Source: Spirochaetales bacterium (lineage in GTDB: Bacteria > Spirochaetota > Spirochaetia > SZUA-6 > JAFGRV01). Taken from it: 53,845 bases of DNA. The stretch covers positions 1 to 53,845 of the forward strand of contig JAFGHO010000053.1 of NCBI GenBank assembly GCA_016930085.1, read 5' to 3'. A program made the position numbers and the translations under genes. A model generated the notes under the pieces. It was not told the origin of the DNA. It worked only from the letters and a program-made list of their open reading frames with translations, and made no database searches. This document shows positions 14,474 through 25,300 of this stretch, in pieces (within the stretch, counting starts at the first letter, position 1; every line of letters starts with the position of its first letter).

Positions 14474-16438
14474 GTGATTGATAAAGATTATAAGAAAATA
14501 AACAATTCTCTGAAACAGACGATAAAGGACAAGGAAAAATATATCGAATACCTGGAACAGGTCATCGTCTCCCAATTCAATACCATCCTTCTTTCCGATA
14601 AAGCCCGCATGGATGCGGATCAAACCGTCAAAGCCTATGAGATGGTTCAACAGCTTTCCGAAAATGAAATAAAGGACAGGGACAATATAATCAAAGCCCA
14701 TGAGAATCTCATGCAGCTTTCGGCGCAGGAGTTGATTCATAAAGACAGAATATTGAATACGATCCTCGAAACAAATCAGTATATATGCACTATTATAGAA
14801 GAGAATGAGGTTCTCAACAAAACATTGACAAATCTCGTCAAGGCACTCAGGTTCAAACGGGGGATATTGTTTCTCGAGAAAAACGAGGAGCTTTCGGGGG
14901 AAATATATTACGGGATGGATGAGGGCGAACTGAAAAAAGACTATTTTTCATTCCCACTCGGGCATATCGCTCACGTACGGGAGAAGAGGAAAAGTGTCAT
15001 TCTGAAAAACTCAAGAATTTCCATTAACGGGCAGGCCACGATCATCTCGATTGTCTGTCTCCCGCTTGTTTACCAGAACGATTTCCTCGGTCTCATTTAT
15101 ATCGATACGATCGGTGAAGAGATACAACTCTCTTCCCACGACCTCGAGACGGCCCATATTTTCGGGACGCAGGCTTCGATATCCGTTAACAGTGTCCTCA
15201 TTTACAAGGCGCTAAAGGAGCAATCGATCATCGACAAATTTACCGGCCTGCCGAACAGGAAGAAACTCGAAATAGATCTGGAAACCCCCGGTGCTAAAAC
15301 AATCGCCCTCCTCAATATCGACGGGTTTTCAACCATCAATGTCGCATATGGAATCGAGGCCGGCAATCATGTCCTGTTGACGATGGTTCGACGGTTAAAG
15401 GAAATCATGCCCCCGCAGACACAACTCTACCGGCTTTCCGCGGACGAGTTTGTCGTCCTGTCATGGAATAAAGATTTCACGCCCGGACTTATCAAAACGT
15501 CGATCAAGAATCACATCGCCAACTCGTCGATCGAATACAGGAAAATCCTCATCAACATCAATCTTTCCATCGGTATTGTCCATGATGAAGAAAAGGAATT
15601 GCTGCGAAAAGCCGATATCGCCCTTAAAGCGGCACGGAAAAAGGGGCGGGGATATGTGGTGATTTATGATGAAACCCTGAACGAGATAAAAAAGTACAAG
15701 GAAACCTTTTTCTGGATAAACAAAGTAAAAAAGGCCGTCAGACAAGATAAAATGATACCCTATTTTCAGGGAATTCACAACAATACCACCGGTGCTATCG
15801 ATATCTATGAATGCCTCGTGAGGATCGTCGACCAGGATGAAAATATAATTCCACCGCGAAAATTTCTCGAACCGGCCAAGCAACTCGGGCTTTACAGCAC
15901 TGTTTCATATTGTATGATCGACAAGACCTTTCAATATTTCGAAGGACGCCGGATTGTTTTTTCTATTAATCTGTCGGATGAGGATTTTACGGATGAAAAA
16001 CTCCTCGACTATATAAGTTACAAGCTGAACAAGCACAATATTGTTCCGCAAAATGTTGTTTTTGAAATTGTCGAAAATTTCAGCCTTAAAAGTATAGAGA
16101 TCTCCCTTGATTTTATTAAAAAGCTGAAAAGTCTGGGAGTCAAAATCGCGATCGACGATTTCGGTTCGGAATTTTCGAACTTTTCCCGTCTCCTCTCGAT
16201 CGACGCCGACTACATTAAAATCGACAGTGACTTTATCATGAATATCAACACGGACAAAAACAGCTATAAAATCGCCCAGTCGATTACCAATTTTTCCCAC
16301 AGTATCGGCGCCCGCGTCATTGCCGAGTATGTTCACAGCAATCCGATACAGGAAAAGGTGCTCGAACTCGGGATCGATTATTCGCAGGGCAATCTTTTCG
16401 GAGAACCGGTCAATCATATCGACGCCGTTGCCATATAA
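14474..16438 (+). CDS. Coiled-coil/GAF/GGDEF/EAL protein with altered active-site motifs
   Basis: 654 aa, cytoplasmic. Residues 1-90 are coiled coil; about 95-245 a GAF-like sensor (FKRGILFLEKN, GLIYIDTIG). A GGDEF domain follows (about 255-405), but its signature is SADEF (322-326), so cyclase activity is unlikely. The EAL domain (about 415-650) reads ECL (446-448), keeps the IDDFG and DYIKID motifs and the YSQGNLF glutamine, but has AEYVHS where AEGVE is usual. Phosphodiesterase activity is therefore possible but uncertain; it may instead bind c-di-GMP or GTP as an effector. The start is GTG at 14474, with GAGAGG upstream. The gene is single and has a structured leader. Confidence 0.9.
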   Translation: MIDKDYKKINNSLKQTIKDKEKYIEYLEQVIVSQFNTILLSDKARMDADQTVKAYEMVQQLSENEIKDRDNIIKAHENLMQLSAQELIHKDRILNTILETNQYICTIIEENEVLNKTLTNLVKALRFKRGILFLEKNEELSGEIYYGMDEGELKKDYFSFPLGHIAHVREKRKSVILKNSRISINGQATIISIVCLPLVYQNDFLGLIYIDTIGEEIQLSSHDLETAHIFGTQASISVNSVLIYKALKEQSIIDKFTGLPNRKKLEIDLETPGAKTIALLNIDGFSTINVAYGIEAGNHVLLTMVRRLKEIMPPQTQLYRLSADEFVVLSWNKDFTPGLIKTSIKNHIANSSIEYRKILININLSIGIVHDEEKELLRKADIALKAARKKGRGYVVIYDETLNEIKKYKETFFWINKVKKAVRQDKMIPYFQGIHNNTTGAIDIYECLVRIVDQDENIIPPRKFLEPAKQLGLYSTVSYCMIDKTFQYFEGRRIVFSINLSDEDFTDEKLLDYISYKLNKHNIVPQNVVFEIVENFSLKSIEISLDFIKKLKSLGVKIAIDDFGSEFSNFSRLLSIDADYIKIDSDFIMNINTDKNSYKIAQSITNFSHSIGARVIAEYVHSNPIQEKVLELGIDYSQGNLFGEPVNHIDAVAI

Positions 16439-16501
16439 CGGTACGTTTCGGCTTTCCTTTTGACGGTTTTATTGCGTTTCACCGTTTATATGCCCTTTCC
16501 C

Positions 16502-16531
16502 TTGACGCCGCTTCATCCATTATGCTATGCT
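16502..16531 (+). promoter_or_regulatory. Promoter of the topoisomerase gene
   Basis: TTGACG (16502-16507), 18-nt spacer, TATGCT (16526-16531). The predicted start point is near 16538, giving a leader of about 32 nt before the ATG at 16570. No clear ribosome binding site is seen before that ATG. Confidence 0.55.
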
Positions 16532-16569
16532 GGCCCCATATACCGTTTATATGATACCGATTCGAATAA

Positions 16570-18660
16570 ATGAAAACGATCGTTCTTGCAGAAAAACCTT
16601 CGGTGGGCAAGGATCTTGCCCGTGTTCTCAAATGTACGAATATGCACAAGGAATATATCGAAGGGGAGCGGTATATCGTCACATGGGCATTGGGCCACCT
16701 CGTTACCCTTGCCGAACCCGAAGACTACGATCGGCGATACCGGGAGTGGCGGCTCGAATACCTCCCCATGCTTCCCGACCGGATGCGACTCAAAGTCATA
16801 CCCAAAACATCACATCAATTCAACGTCATAAAGCGGCTTCTCTCGCAGCAGGGGAGCGACCGGCTTGTTATCGCGACCGACGCGGGTCGTGAAGGGGAGT
16901 TGGTCGCCCGATGGATTCTCAAACTCTGCGGATGGAAAAAACCGGTACAACGACTCTGGATTTCGTCACAAACGGACAGAGCGATCCGTGAAGGGTTTGC
17001 CCGGCTTAAACCGGGCAGTGAGTATGAAAACCTTTTCATGGCGGCCGTCTGCAGGTCGGAGGCCGACTGGCTGGTCGGTCTCAATGTGACCAGGGCAATG
17101 ACCTGTAAGCTCAATGCGCAATTTACCGCGGGAAGGGTCCAGACACCGACCCTTGCCCTGATCGTGGAACGGGAGGAAGAGATCAGAAATTTCGTGCCCA
17201 AGGATTACCGGCTCGTTTATGCCGATTTCGATGGCTATTCCGGTCTGTGGAAGAACGCCCGCGGTGAAAGCCGGTTGTTCGATGAGGCAAAGGCAGAGGA
17301 GATCGTCCGGAAAGTCCGGGGGGGCAAGGGGGTTGTCGTCGATTGCAGGCGGGTGGAAAAGAAGGAGTATCCTCCGCTTGCCTATGACCTGACGGAATTA
17401 CAGCGGGATGCGAATAGGCGGTTCGGATTTTCCGCTAAAAAGACACTTTCCCTTCTCCAGATTCTGTATGAACGATACAAACTCGTTACCTATCCGCGGA
17501 CCGATTCCCGTCACATTACTGAAGATATGGTCCCCACGCTTCCCGAACGGCTGCATGCGATCGCGGTACCTCCCTATAAAGGCATTGTGCAGCCGCTTCT
17601 TGCGAAAAATCCACAGCCGGGGGGCCATTTCGTGGACAACACGAAGGTATCGGATCACCACGCCATTATTCCGACGGAACAGCGACCCGCGCTTGAAAAA
17701 CTCTCCGGCGACGAAAAGCGGATATACGACCTCATCGTTAGACGGTTCATCGCCGTCCTTTACCCCCCGCACCGTTACATGCAGACCGATATCGTAACGG
17801 AGGTCAACGGTGAGCGCTTTTATTCAAAAGGGAGGGAGACCATCGACAAGGGATTCCGTATCGTGACCTCAGGGTATGAGAGTGCCGATGATGAAGCATC
17901 CGGTGACGATGAGGAGAGAACACCGCTTCAGCAGGTGGGGGTATTAAAAAAAGGGGATATCAGGGAAGTGAAAAACTGCCGGACCGAAAACCGTAAAACA
18001 CAACCTCCCCCGCGCTATACGGAAGCGACGCTTCTGACCGCGATGGAACACGCGGGCAGGTTTATCGAGGAAAAGGAGTTGAAGGAATCGATAAAGGGGT
18101 GCGGTATCGGTACCCCCGCGACCCGGGCGGAAATTATCGAAAAGCTTTTCTACAACAACTACACGGAGCGTCACGGGAAAACAATTTTCCCGACAAACAA
18201 AGGGAAAAAACTGATCGAACTTGTCCCCGATCAGCTTAAGTCCCCCAGGTTGACGGCCGAATGGGAGCAGCGGCTTTCCCGAATTGAAAAGGGGGGAGAA
18301 AAAGCAGGACGGTTTATGGAGGATATCAGGAAAAATACCGTATCACTCGTGAATGAGGTGCGTTCGATCAACCAGACCTACACGCCCGATAACGTCACCT
18401 CCGTCCCCTGTCCCCTCTGCGGCAAACACATGCTGTCCATGAGGGGAAAGCGGGGAAGGATGCTTGTCTGTCAGGACAGGGAGTGCGGATTCAGACAGCC
18501 GGAAAAGCGCGGTGACGGGAAATGGTTTGAAAAATCAAAAGCGGAGCGGATAAGGACAAAAAAGCTTATCGAAACTTATACCGATACATCGGATGAGTCG
18601 ATTTCGTTCGGGGACCTGCTTAAGAAGGCGATGGAAAATAAGAAAAAGAAGAAGCAATGA
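16570..18660 (+). CDS. topB: DNA topoisomerase III (type IA)
   Basis: Type IA topoisomerase that cuts and passes single strands, resolving recombination and replication intermediates. The TOPRIM domain starts at MKTIVLAEKPSVGKDLARVL and includes VIATDAGREGE. The catalytic tyrosine is Y308 in TYPRTDSRHI. Conserved signatures such as FTAGRVQTPTL and GIGTPATRAEIIEKL are present. The C-terminus carries one zinc finger (CPLCGKH...CQDRECGF, about 612-645), then a lysine-rich tail. The length of 696 aa is usual for TopB. The gene is alone, with its own promoter and a terminator just behind it. Confidence 0.95.
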   Translation: MKTIVLAEKPSVGKDLARVLKCTNMHKEYIEGERYIVTWALGHLVTLAEPEDYDRRYREWRLEYLPMLPDRMRLKVIPKTSHQFNVIKRLLSQQGSDRLVIATDAGREGELVARWILKLCGWKKPVQRLWISSQTDRAIREGFARLKPGSEYENLFMAAVCRSEADWLVGLNVTRAMTCKLNAQFTAGRVQTPTLALIVEREEEIRNFVPKDYRLVYADFDGYSGLWKNARGESRLFDEAKAEEIVRKVRGGKGVVVDCRRVEKKEYPPLAYDLTELQRDANRRFGFSAKKTLSLLQILYERYKLVTYPRTDSRHITEDMVPTLPERLHAIAVPPYKGIVQPLLAKNPQPGGHFVDNTKVSDHHAIIPTEQRPALEKLSGDEKRIYDLIVRRFIAVLYPPHRYMQTDIVTEVNGERFYSKGRETIDKGFRIVTSGYESADDEASGDDEERTPLQQVGVLKKGDIREVKNCRTENRKTQPPPRYTEATLLTAMEHAGRFIEEKELKESIKGCGIGTPATRAEIIEKLFYNNYTERHGKTIFPTNKGKKLIELVPDQLKSPRLTAEWEQRLSRIEKGGEKAGRFMEDIRKNTVSLVNEVRSINQTYTPDNVTSVPCPLCGKHMLSMRGKRGRMLVCQDRECGFRQPEKRGDGKWFEKSKAERIRTKKLIETYTDTSDESISFGDLLKKAMENKKKKKQ

Positions 18661-18662
18661 AC

Positions 18663-18690
18663 GGAAGGCACCTTTCCTTGTTTTTCCCCT
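18663..18690 (+). terminator. Intrinsic terminator of topB
   Basis: GGAAGG (18663-18668), loop CAC, CTTTCC (18672-18677), then TTGTTTTT. The hairpin contains one G-U pair and begins 2 nt after the topB stop. Confidence 0.65.
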
Positions 18691-18761
18691 TTTTCTGACG
18701 GCATATCCCCGATGCACCCGGTCGGTGATTTTCTTATAGTCTCCGATTCCTTCGGCAATAA

Positions 18762-18790
18762 TTGACATTATGCTTTTTTATATTTACATT
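18762..18790 (+). promoter_or_regulatory. Promoter of the GH94 phosphorylase gene
   Basis: A consensus TTGACA (18762-18767), 17-nt spacer, TACATT (18785-18790). The predicted start point is near 18797, leaving a leader of only about 16 nt before the ATG at 18813. Confidence 0.6.
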
Positions 18791-18812
18791 AAGTGAGTGA
18801 CTTATTGAAGAA

Positions 18813-21203
18813 ATGGAGAACAATGACGTGCTTAAGAAGAAGACAGAGCGGAAATTTCGACCTGGTTTTTTTGATCCTGAAACATATGAATATGTGCTTG
18901 AAGATCCGAGAACACCGATGCCCTGGATGCATTATCTTTTCAACAGGGAATACACGACGCTTATTTCCGTAACGGGGGGCGGGTACAGTTTTCATAAAAC
19001 GGCAAAGGACAGACGAATTCTCAGGGCACGTCCGAACAACATTCCCTTCGACCGTCCCGGACGATATATCTATATCCGCAATAACAACACCGGGGATTTC
19101 CATAGCGCCGGCTGGGCGCCTGTCATGAAAGATCTCGATGAGCAATCCTACCGGTGCAGGCTTGGTGCCGGATATATCGGTATCGAATCCCTTTATAAAG
19201 GGATTTTCTCCGAACTCACCTATTTCGTCCCCTTGAATGACAACCTGGAAGTCTGGCGTCTGCGCATAAAAAACGAGGGGAGGGAGGACCTTGATCTCTC
19301 TCTCTTCACCTATGCCGAGTTTGCCATTTTCGACGCCGTCAATGACAGGGATAACTACCAGTATACCTATAATATCGCGACCTGCTACCGGGAGGACGAA
19401 TACATCTTCCATGATACATTATACTGTCTCTTCGGAATCATCGCCTACCACGGAACTTCCCGCATGATAGAAGGGTTCAGCTGCGACAGGGAAGATTTTA
19501 TCGGAGGCTACAATACCGAAGCGAATCCGCGGGGTGTCGTCGCGGGGACGCTGAACAATAAAAATATTTCCGGCGGGAATCCGTGCAGCGCAATCCATAT
19601 CAAGATGCCGCTTTCTCCGGGCGGCAGTGAAGAGATTATCTTTGTCACCGGTCTGGAAGAGACGAAAGAAAGAATCAAGGAGGTTTCCCGGCCTTATTTT
19701 TCTCCGGATTTTACCGATGCCCGGTTGCATGAGGTGAAAAATCACTGGAAGCGATTGTTCGACCGTTTTATCATCGACACTCCCTCGAAGGAGATAAACT
19801 CGTTTTTAAACGTATGGAATCCATACCAGATACGAACGACATTTTATCTGAGCCGCGGGGCTTCCATATACGAGGGCGGGATCAAACGCGGGATGGGATT
19901 CAGGGATTCGAATCAGGACACCCTTGGCCCCGCCTACCAACTCGATGACGAACTGCACGGACTTCTCGCGGAGATCCTGGGTTTTCAATACACGGACGGC
20001 AAAGCCTGTCACGGTTATTTCAAGCTGACCGGCGAGGGCTATGGCGAGGCGACCTATTCGGACGACCATCTCTGGCCGATTCTCTCCCTCACGAATTATA
20101 TAAAAGAGTCGGGAGATATCGGCTTTCTCGAAAAGACGATCCCCTTCTATGGGTCGAATGAAAAGGCCTCGGTGTTCGAACATCTGCTCCGGGCACTCCA
20201 TTTCAGCAAGACCAATCGCGGAGACCACCGCATACCATTGGCCTTTCACGCGGACTGGAACGACTGTCTCAATCTCCGGGGACCCCGGGGGAAGGGGGAG
20301 AGCGTCTGGGTCGGGTTTCTGTATCATAAGGTGCTTATGGATTTCATCGAACTCTGCCGGGCGCTGGGCAAGCAGGATTGCGTCGAGCAATACGAAGATG
20401 ATGCGCGGGAGATCAGGGATATTATCAACAAAGAGGCATGGGACGGCGCGTGGTATGTGAGGGCGTTCGACGATAACGGGCACGTTATCGGTTCGGATAA
20501 AAACACCTACGGAAAGATTTTTCTCAATGCGCAGACATGGGCCGTTTACAGTGGTGTGGCCCCGCTCGAACGGGGACGCGGCGCGATGGATGCGGTACGC
20601 GATAAATGTCTTTCCGAACACGGTCTCGCCCTTCTGTGGCCGGCGTACCGGGAATACGATATCGCGATCGGTTCCATTACCTTATATCCTCCGGGACTCA
20701 AGGAAAACGCGGGTATATTCTGTCACGCCAACACCTGGGCGATTCTGGCTGAATGCCTGCTGGGGAGGGGGGATATCGCGATGGATTATTATTTCAGACT
20801 GCTTCCCCCGCACTCAAACAGGATAGCATCACTTCACAGAAGCGAACCGTACGTCTACGCCCAGGTGATAGCCGGCCCCGAACATCCAGATTTCGGCCTT
20901 GCACGGAATTCGTGGCTTACCGGGACGGCAAGCTGGATGTACTATGTCTTTACTCAGTACATACTGGGTATCCGGCCTTTTTATACCGGCCTCCTCGTCG
21001 ATCCTTGTATTCCCTCTTCCTGGGAAGGCTTTTCCGTAAAGCGGCAGTTCAGAAAGACGGTCTATGACATCACAGTGAAGAATCCGCATCATATCTGCAA
21101 GGGGGTGAAGGGAATGATCGTCGACGGGCGGAAGATTGACGGAAATGTGATTCCCCTTTCGCCCGCAGAAACGGTTAAGGCGGAAGTGATCATGGGCCGG
21201 TAG
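18813..21203 (+). CDS. GH94 glycoside phosphorylase, cellobiose/chitobiose phosphorylase-like
   Basis: Reversible phosphorolysis of a beta-linked disaccharide to a sugar-1-phosphate and a free sugar, in the cytoplasm. The N-terminal half follows the GH94 pattern (GGGYSFHKTAKDRRI, RPGRYIYIRN, GDFHSAGWAPV). The catalytic (alpha/alpha)6 domain has GFRDSNQDTLGP and ADWNDCLN (about 480-487), where the general-acid aspartate lies. The length of 796 aa fits cellobiose and chitobiose phosphorylases (about 800 aa). I favour a cellobiose-type enzyme from the N-terminal similarity, but the acceptor-site residues cannot be judged here. No transporter or glycosidase is next to it. It is preceded by a strong promoter. 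Confidence 0.88.
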   Translation: MENNDVLKKKTERKFRPGFFDPETYEYVLEDPRTPMPWMHYLFNREYTTLISVTGGGYSFHKTAKDRRILRARPNNIPFDRPGRYIYIRNNNTGDFHSAGWAPVMKDLDEQSYRCRLGAGYIGIESLYKGIFSELTYFVPLNDNLEVWRLRIKNEGREDLDLSLFTYAEFAIFDAVNDRDNYQYTYNIATCYREDEYIFHDTLYCLFGIIAYHGTSRMIEGFSCDREDFIGGYNTEANPRGVVAGTLNNKNISGGNPCSAIHIKMPLSPGGSEEIIFVTGLEETKERIKEVSRPYFSPDFTDARLHEVKNHWKRLFDRFIIDTPSKEINSFLNVWNPYQIRTTFYLSRGASIYEGGIKRGMGFRDSNQDTLGPAYQLDDELHGLLAEILGFQYTDGKACHGYFKLTGEGYGEATYSDDHLWPILSLTNYIKESGDIGFLEKTIPFYGSNEKASVFEHLLRALHFSKTNRGDHRIPLAFHADWNDCLNLRGPRGKGESVWVGFLYHKVLMDFIELCRALGKQDCVEQYEDDAREIRDIINKEAWDGAWYVRAFDDNGHVIGSDKNTYGKIFLNAQTWAVYSGVAPLERGRGAMDAVRDKCLSEHGLALLWPAYREYDIAIGSITLYPPGLKENAGIFCHANTWAILAECLLGRGDIAMDYYFRLLPPHSNRIASLHRSEPYVYAQVIAGPEHPDFGLARNSWLTGTASWMYYVFTQYILGIRPFYTGLLVDPCIPSSWEGFSVKRQFRKTVYDITVKNPHHICKGVKGMIVDGRKIDGNVIPLSPAETVKAEVIMGR

Positions 21204-21252
21204 ATCCGGGGAAAGGGAACCTGGGCTCTCGCCGCTATTCGACTCACAGCCG

Positions 21253-22134
21253 CTATTCCGTCAATCGTTTGATAATCAGGTCCTTGTTTCTCCATTTTGG
21301 CGAAACCTTTACCCGGAAATCGAGATGTATGTAGTAAGGGAAAAGATCTTTCAACTCCTCACGGGAGGTTTCAAGTATTTTTCTGATTTTTTCCCCGTTT
21401 TTTCCGATAAGAATCCCTTTCTGCGACTCCCGCTCGACACAGATAAACCCCCTCACCCAGAGCATGTTTTTTTCTTCCCTCATTTCCATATCCTGTATGT
21501 CGACAAAGAGGCAATGGGGGAGTTCCTGTTTGGTTTCAGCTATGGCGGCCTCCCGGATGATTTCGGCAATCCGGAAATCCGGCGGCTGATCGGTGTAGAA
21601 CTCCTCGGGATACATCGCTTCACCTTCCGGGGCCGTTTCGAACAGTGCCTCAAGAAGCTTCTGGAGCCCGCCTCCGGTCGCCGCAGAGATATCGTAAAAA
21701 GAAAGGTCCGGCAGCATCTGTTCCAGGTCGGAGACGATCGATTGTCTGTAGTTATGCGTGATATCGATTTTATTCAGACCGACGATGACCGGCTTTTCCG
21801 TTTTGCCGATGATCCTCATGATTTCCCGTTCTTCTTCACCGGTATCGCGGGAAATATCGATGAGGTAGAGAACCATATCGCTTTCCTCGATGGAGGAGTG
21901 AACGAGTTTTTTCATGTAGATATTGAATTTTTTTTTCGAAGAATGAAAACCCGGGGTATCGATAAAAACAAGCTGTCCGGCCCCTTCATCGGCATTGTAT
22001 ATACCCCTGATTTTATTTCTTGTCGTTTGCGGGACCGGGGAGACAATCGAGACCTTCCGTTGACAGATCCGGTTGATGAACGTTGATTTCCCTGAAGAAG
22101 GCCGCCCGACCAGGGATACGAATGCGAATTTCAC
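21253..22134 (-). CDS. era: GTPase Era
   Basis: Ribosome-associated GTPase needed for 16S rRNA maturation and 30S assembly. G1 is GRPSSGKST (10-18), with Ser where most bacteria have Asn, as I recall for spirochaetal Era. G3 is DTPGFH (59-64) and G4 NKID (121-124). The C-terminal KH domain contains GILIGKNGEKIRKI. The length of 293 aa is normal. The start is GTG at 22134, with AGGAGA about 12 nt upstream, a little far. It converges on the GH94 gene with a 49-nt gap and diverges from the giant lipoprotein gene. Confidence 0.95.
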   Translation of the reverse strand: MKFAFVSLVGRPSSGKSTFINRICQRKVSIVSPVPQTTRNKIRGIYNADEGAGQLVFIDTPGFHSSKKKFNIYMKKLVHSSIEESDMVLYLIDISRDTGEEEREIMRIIGKTEKPVIVGLNKIDITHNYRQSIVSDLEQMLPDLSFYDISAATGGGLQKLLEALFETAPEGEAMYPEEFYTDQPPDFRIAEIIREAAIAETKQELPHCLFVDIQDMEMREEKNMLWVRGFICVERESQKGILIGKNGEKIRKILETSREELKDLFPYYIHLDFRVKVSPKWRNKDLIIKRLTE

Positions 22135-22316
22135 GCGGTTGGTTGTTCTCCTTTCAGCTTTTGTTCAACCTTTACGGCGGGTCAAGTATGACCGTTTTCG
22201 GGAAAAATATCAACATGTTTCGATGCACCGGACGGCCTGTCCTTCCGTATGATTTCGGGTCCGGTCTTGTGAAAAAAAAATCATCATGTATTATAATGAA
22301 AGAAGGGGGCGTTGCA

Positions 22317-25300
22317 ATGAGAGAACGAACGGATACGACATATGTCGCAATTATAAAAGCCGCGTATTTTCTTTTTATTCCGATTGTGTTTTGTGTTATT
22401 ACCGCCTGTACCTCCAATCCGAAACAGGAAGAAAAAGCGGAGGCACCAATCGCGAACGTCAATAAAACCGAATCGACGGAAAAGTCCGATTTATCCGAAC
22501 TTTTCAAGAAACTGCTGGACGACAAACGGGAGAACGGTACGGTGGATGAAGAGGCGATATCTTTTTTCATCGATCCCGGATTTTATCCGGAAACCGTCAC
22601 CTGCTCTGTCATGTTTCATGAAAAGAATGAGATGATTACGGGCGGAAATGACGGAATTATCCGTGTTCTGGATCCGGACACCGGAAAGGAAAAGAGGAAA
22701 ATGCGCTTTGAGCGATCCGGCCGGCCGGATGGGGGAATCGTCCGCTTGGCATTGTCATCGTGGAAAGGGGTGCTTGCGGCCGCCGTTTGTCATGAAGGAG
22801 TGGCGAACCCCGTAGTCGAAATATACGAATACGCTACGGGAAAAGAAATCGGGAATATTTCACTGTCGGGAAAGACAATTTCACGGATGGTATTTTCCGG
22901 CGACGGAAACCGTCTCGCTGCCGCTTGCGGGGATGATACGGTCATGTACTGGAAGGCAGAGGAGGAGTACCGGACCGGGCGGACGATACACCCCGGGGTT
23001 GGGATGATAACCGCTTTGGCGTTTGCGGAAAACGATATTATTATAGCCTCAGGGGACAACCGTGAGGTAAAATGCCATTCCCTTGAAACCGGGACACCGG
23101 TTCATGAATACTCATCCGAGACTCCCGTTACCGATCTGGCCGTTCACGCCGACTATATCGCGGCCGGATGCGCCAATAATACAATCGTCGTCTTTGATCG
23201 CGAACTCAGACCGGTGAAGACAATCCGCGACGGATATCATTCGGGTATTTTATCGTTTTCGCCTGATGGAGATCACCTGCTTTCGATACGTCCTTCCGGC
23301 AAGTTTTTTGTTTATTATGATGTGACATCCGATTTCGAGCAGTCCGTCATCGCCATCGGGAAAGAGATCGACCCTTTCGGCGTACATTTTATCGATAACG
23401 ATCGTCTGATCATCATCGGGGGCGGGCGTCCCGAATTCAATGTGATGGACATTGCTTCGGGGTCCTTGATAAGGCATGAGGCACCGGCCGTTTACGGGAT
23501 TTCGGAGGCGATAATCACAGAGAATGCGCTTGTAATAAAAAAAACGTCTGCTGAGGAAGCTTCCGCTTTCAATCTGAATGATTTCACCTTCAACCCCGCT
23601 GAAAAATCCCCGGTGACCGGGCGTCTTTCCCCTTCCATCGACGCATACGCCATTTCGCAGTGCGATACTCCGGGCGGAAATGAAAGCGGTCTGAACTATG
23701 AAATCAGGCATGGAACATCGACAGCCTCTCTATCCACGGACCTGGTGAACGGCGGTTTTTTCGGTTTCATGGGGGACGATACTATTCTCGTCGAACAATC
23801 GGGAGGATATATCGCTGTTTATGACAGGGAAGCGAAGAAAATCTCGACATTGTCCGGACTCTCGGGCCGTCTCAAGGATCTCTCGTTTCATTCCGGTTTT
23901 ATCGCCGCAATGGACGTCAATAACCTGATCGCCATATGGCGGGAGGAAGACATCGCGGGCGGAACGCCTTTCGTGCCGCAACACCTTCACTTTTTTATGC
24001 GCAGCGATAATAGCTGGGTACTTGCAAGCCGGAACGGCTATTACACGGAAAAAAACGGCGGATCGCAGGTATTATGGCTTTATCAAAAGGAGAAAAACGG
24101 GACGAAAGCGTTCTGCGGCAGTGTCGGGATCTTCTCGGAAATATATCACCGGAAAGACGTTATCGGACTCCTTGCCGGGGGTAAAAGTTATCGGGAGGCC
24201 GCCTCGAGCATTGGTGAAAAACAACCGTTACGGCAGGTGGCAAGAATTTTCCCCGAAGAATCGTATTACCTTTCCGATATCGGCGGTTCATGGTTCCCGA
24301 TGGACTCGCTTAAAGAGACGAACCAGCTTATTTCAACGGCATACATGCACAAAAATTTCAAATATTCGGTCATGATAATGGAAGAGAAAACGGGGAATCC
24401 CTTTGTCTTTCCCGGACTCGAAAATTATTCGGACAGGATGCTTGCCGGTTATTCACATACCATTGCCGACTGCAAACTTCTCTCAAAAAAGGAATTCACG
24501 GTGAACGGGAAGAACGGAATTTTATTGATATTGACGGGAAATGCGGGTAAACTCGCCATCCAATATTATATCTGGTTTTATTGCAGTAATGACCGTGTGT
24601 ATCAGTTGGTGTCATGGAAAATGGATGACGGAATACAATCGACCGATATCCCCGAAGATATCATGGGGTTTTACGGCGGTTTCAATATCTTTTCCACGGA
24701 TGCAGCGGAACACCGCCCGGACGGCGGGGCTCCCTACGTTTCCGGTTACGGCTATACCATCAATTTCCCTGCGTCGGGATTCAGCCGGTGGGACGATATC
24801 GGTGAGTATTACAATATCGCGGAATCGGGAGGGTACCGGGGGAATGATATCGCATTTTTTATTACGCCGATAGATACCGGTGAAATCGATCCTTCGATTG
24901 AAGCATTGACAAGGGGATTTCTCGAAGCGCAGGGTATCAATGTTACCAACGCCGATCTCAAGGGATACAAACGGATAGAATACAATGGCCTCCGCGGTGT
25001 TGAGTTCAGTTACCTTTCGGATTATCATTACTATTTCCGGATACTGAAGACTCTTCCGGCCCGTCATTGTGCTTATTATATCGCTTTGATCGAGAAAAAA
25101 ACCGGGCTCGCCGATGCCGGTCTCATGGAAAAATTTTATGACTCGATTTCATTTACCGGCGGAAATGACGGGAAGGAAGAAGGACGAGCGGAAAATCAAA
25201 AAACGGGGTCTGACATGGATCTCAATTCAGCTTTAATCATGAACAAGATGGGACTTTTTTATTTCAGCAACTCCCAGTACATAAAATCTCTTTCCTGTTT

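Noticed and set aside
19806-20621. Long minus-strand open frame opposite the GH94 gene
   Set aside because: Antisense shadow of a strongly coding gene, with no ribosome binding site or recognised motif.
22083-22316. Upstream in-frame extension of the giant lipoprotein
   Set aside because: It overlaps the era start and would destroy the lipoprotein signal; ATG 22317 has a good ribosome binding site.
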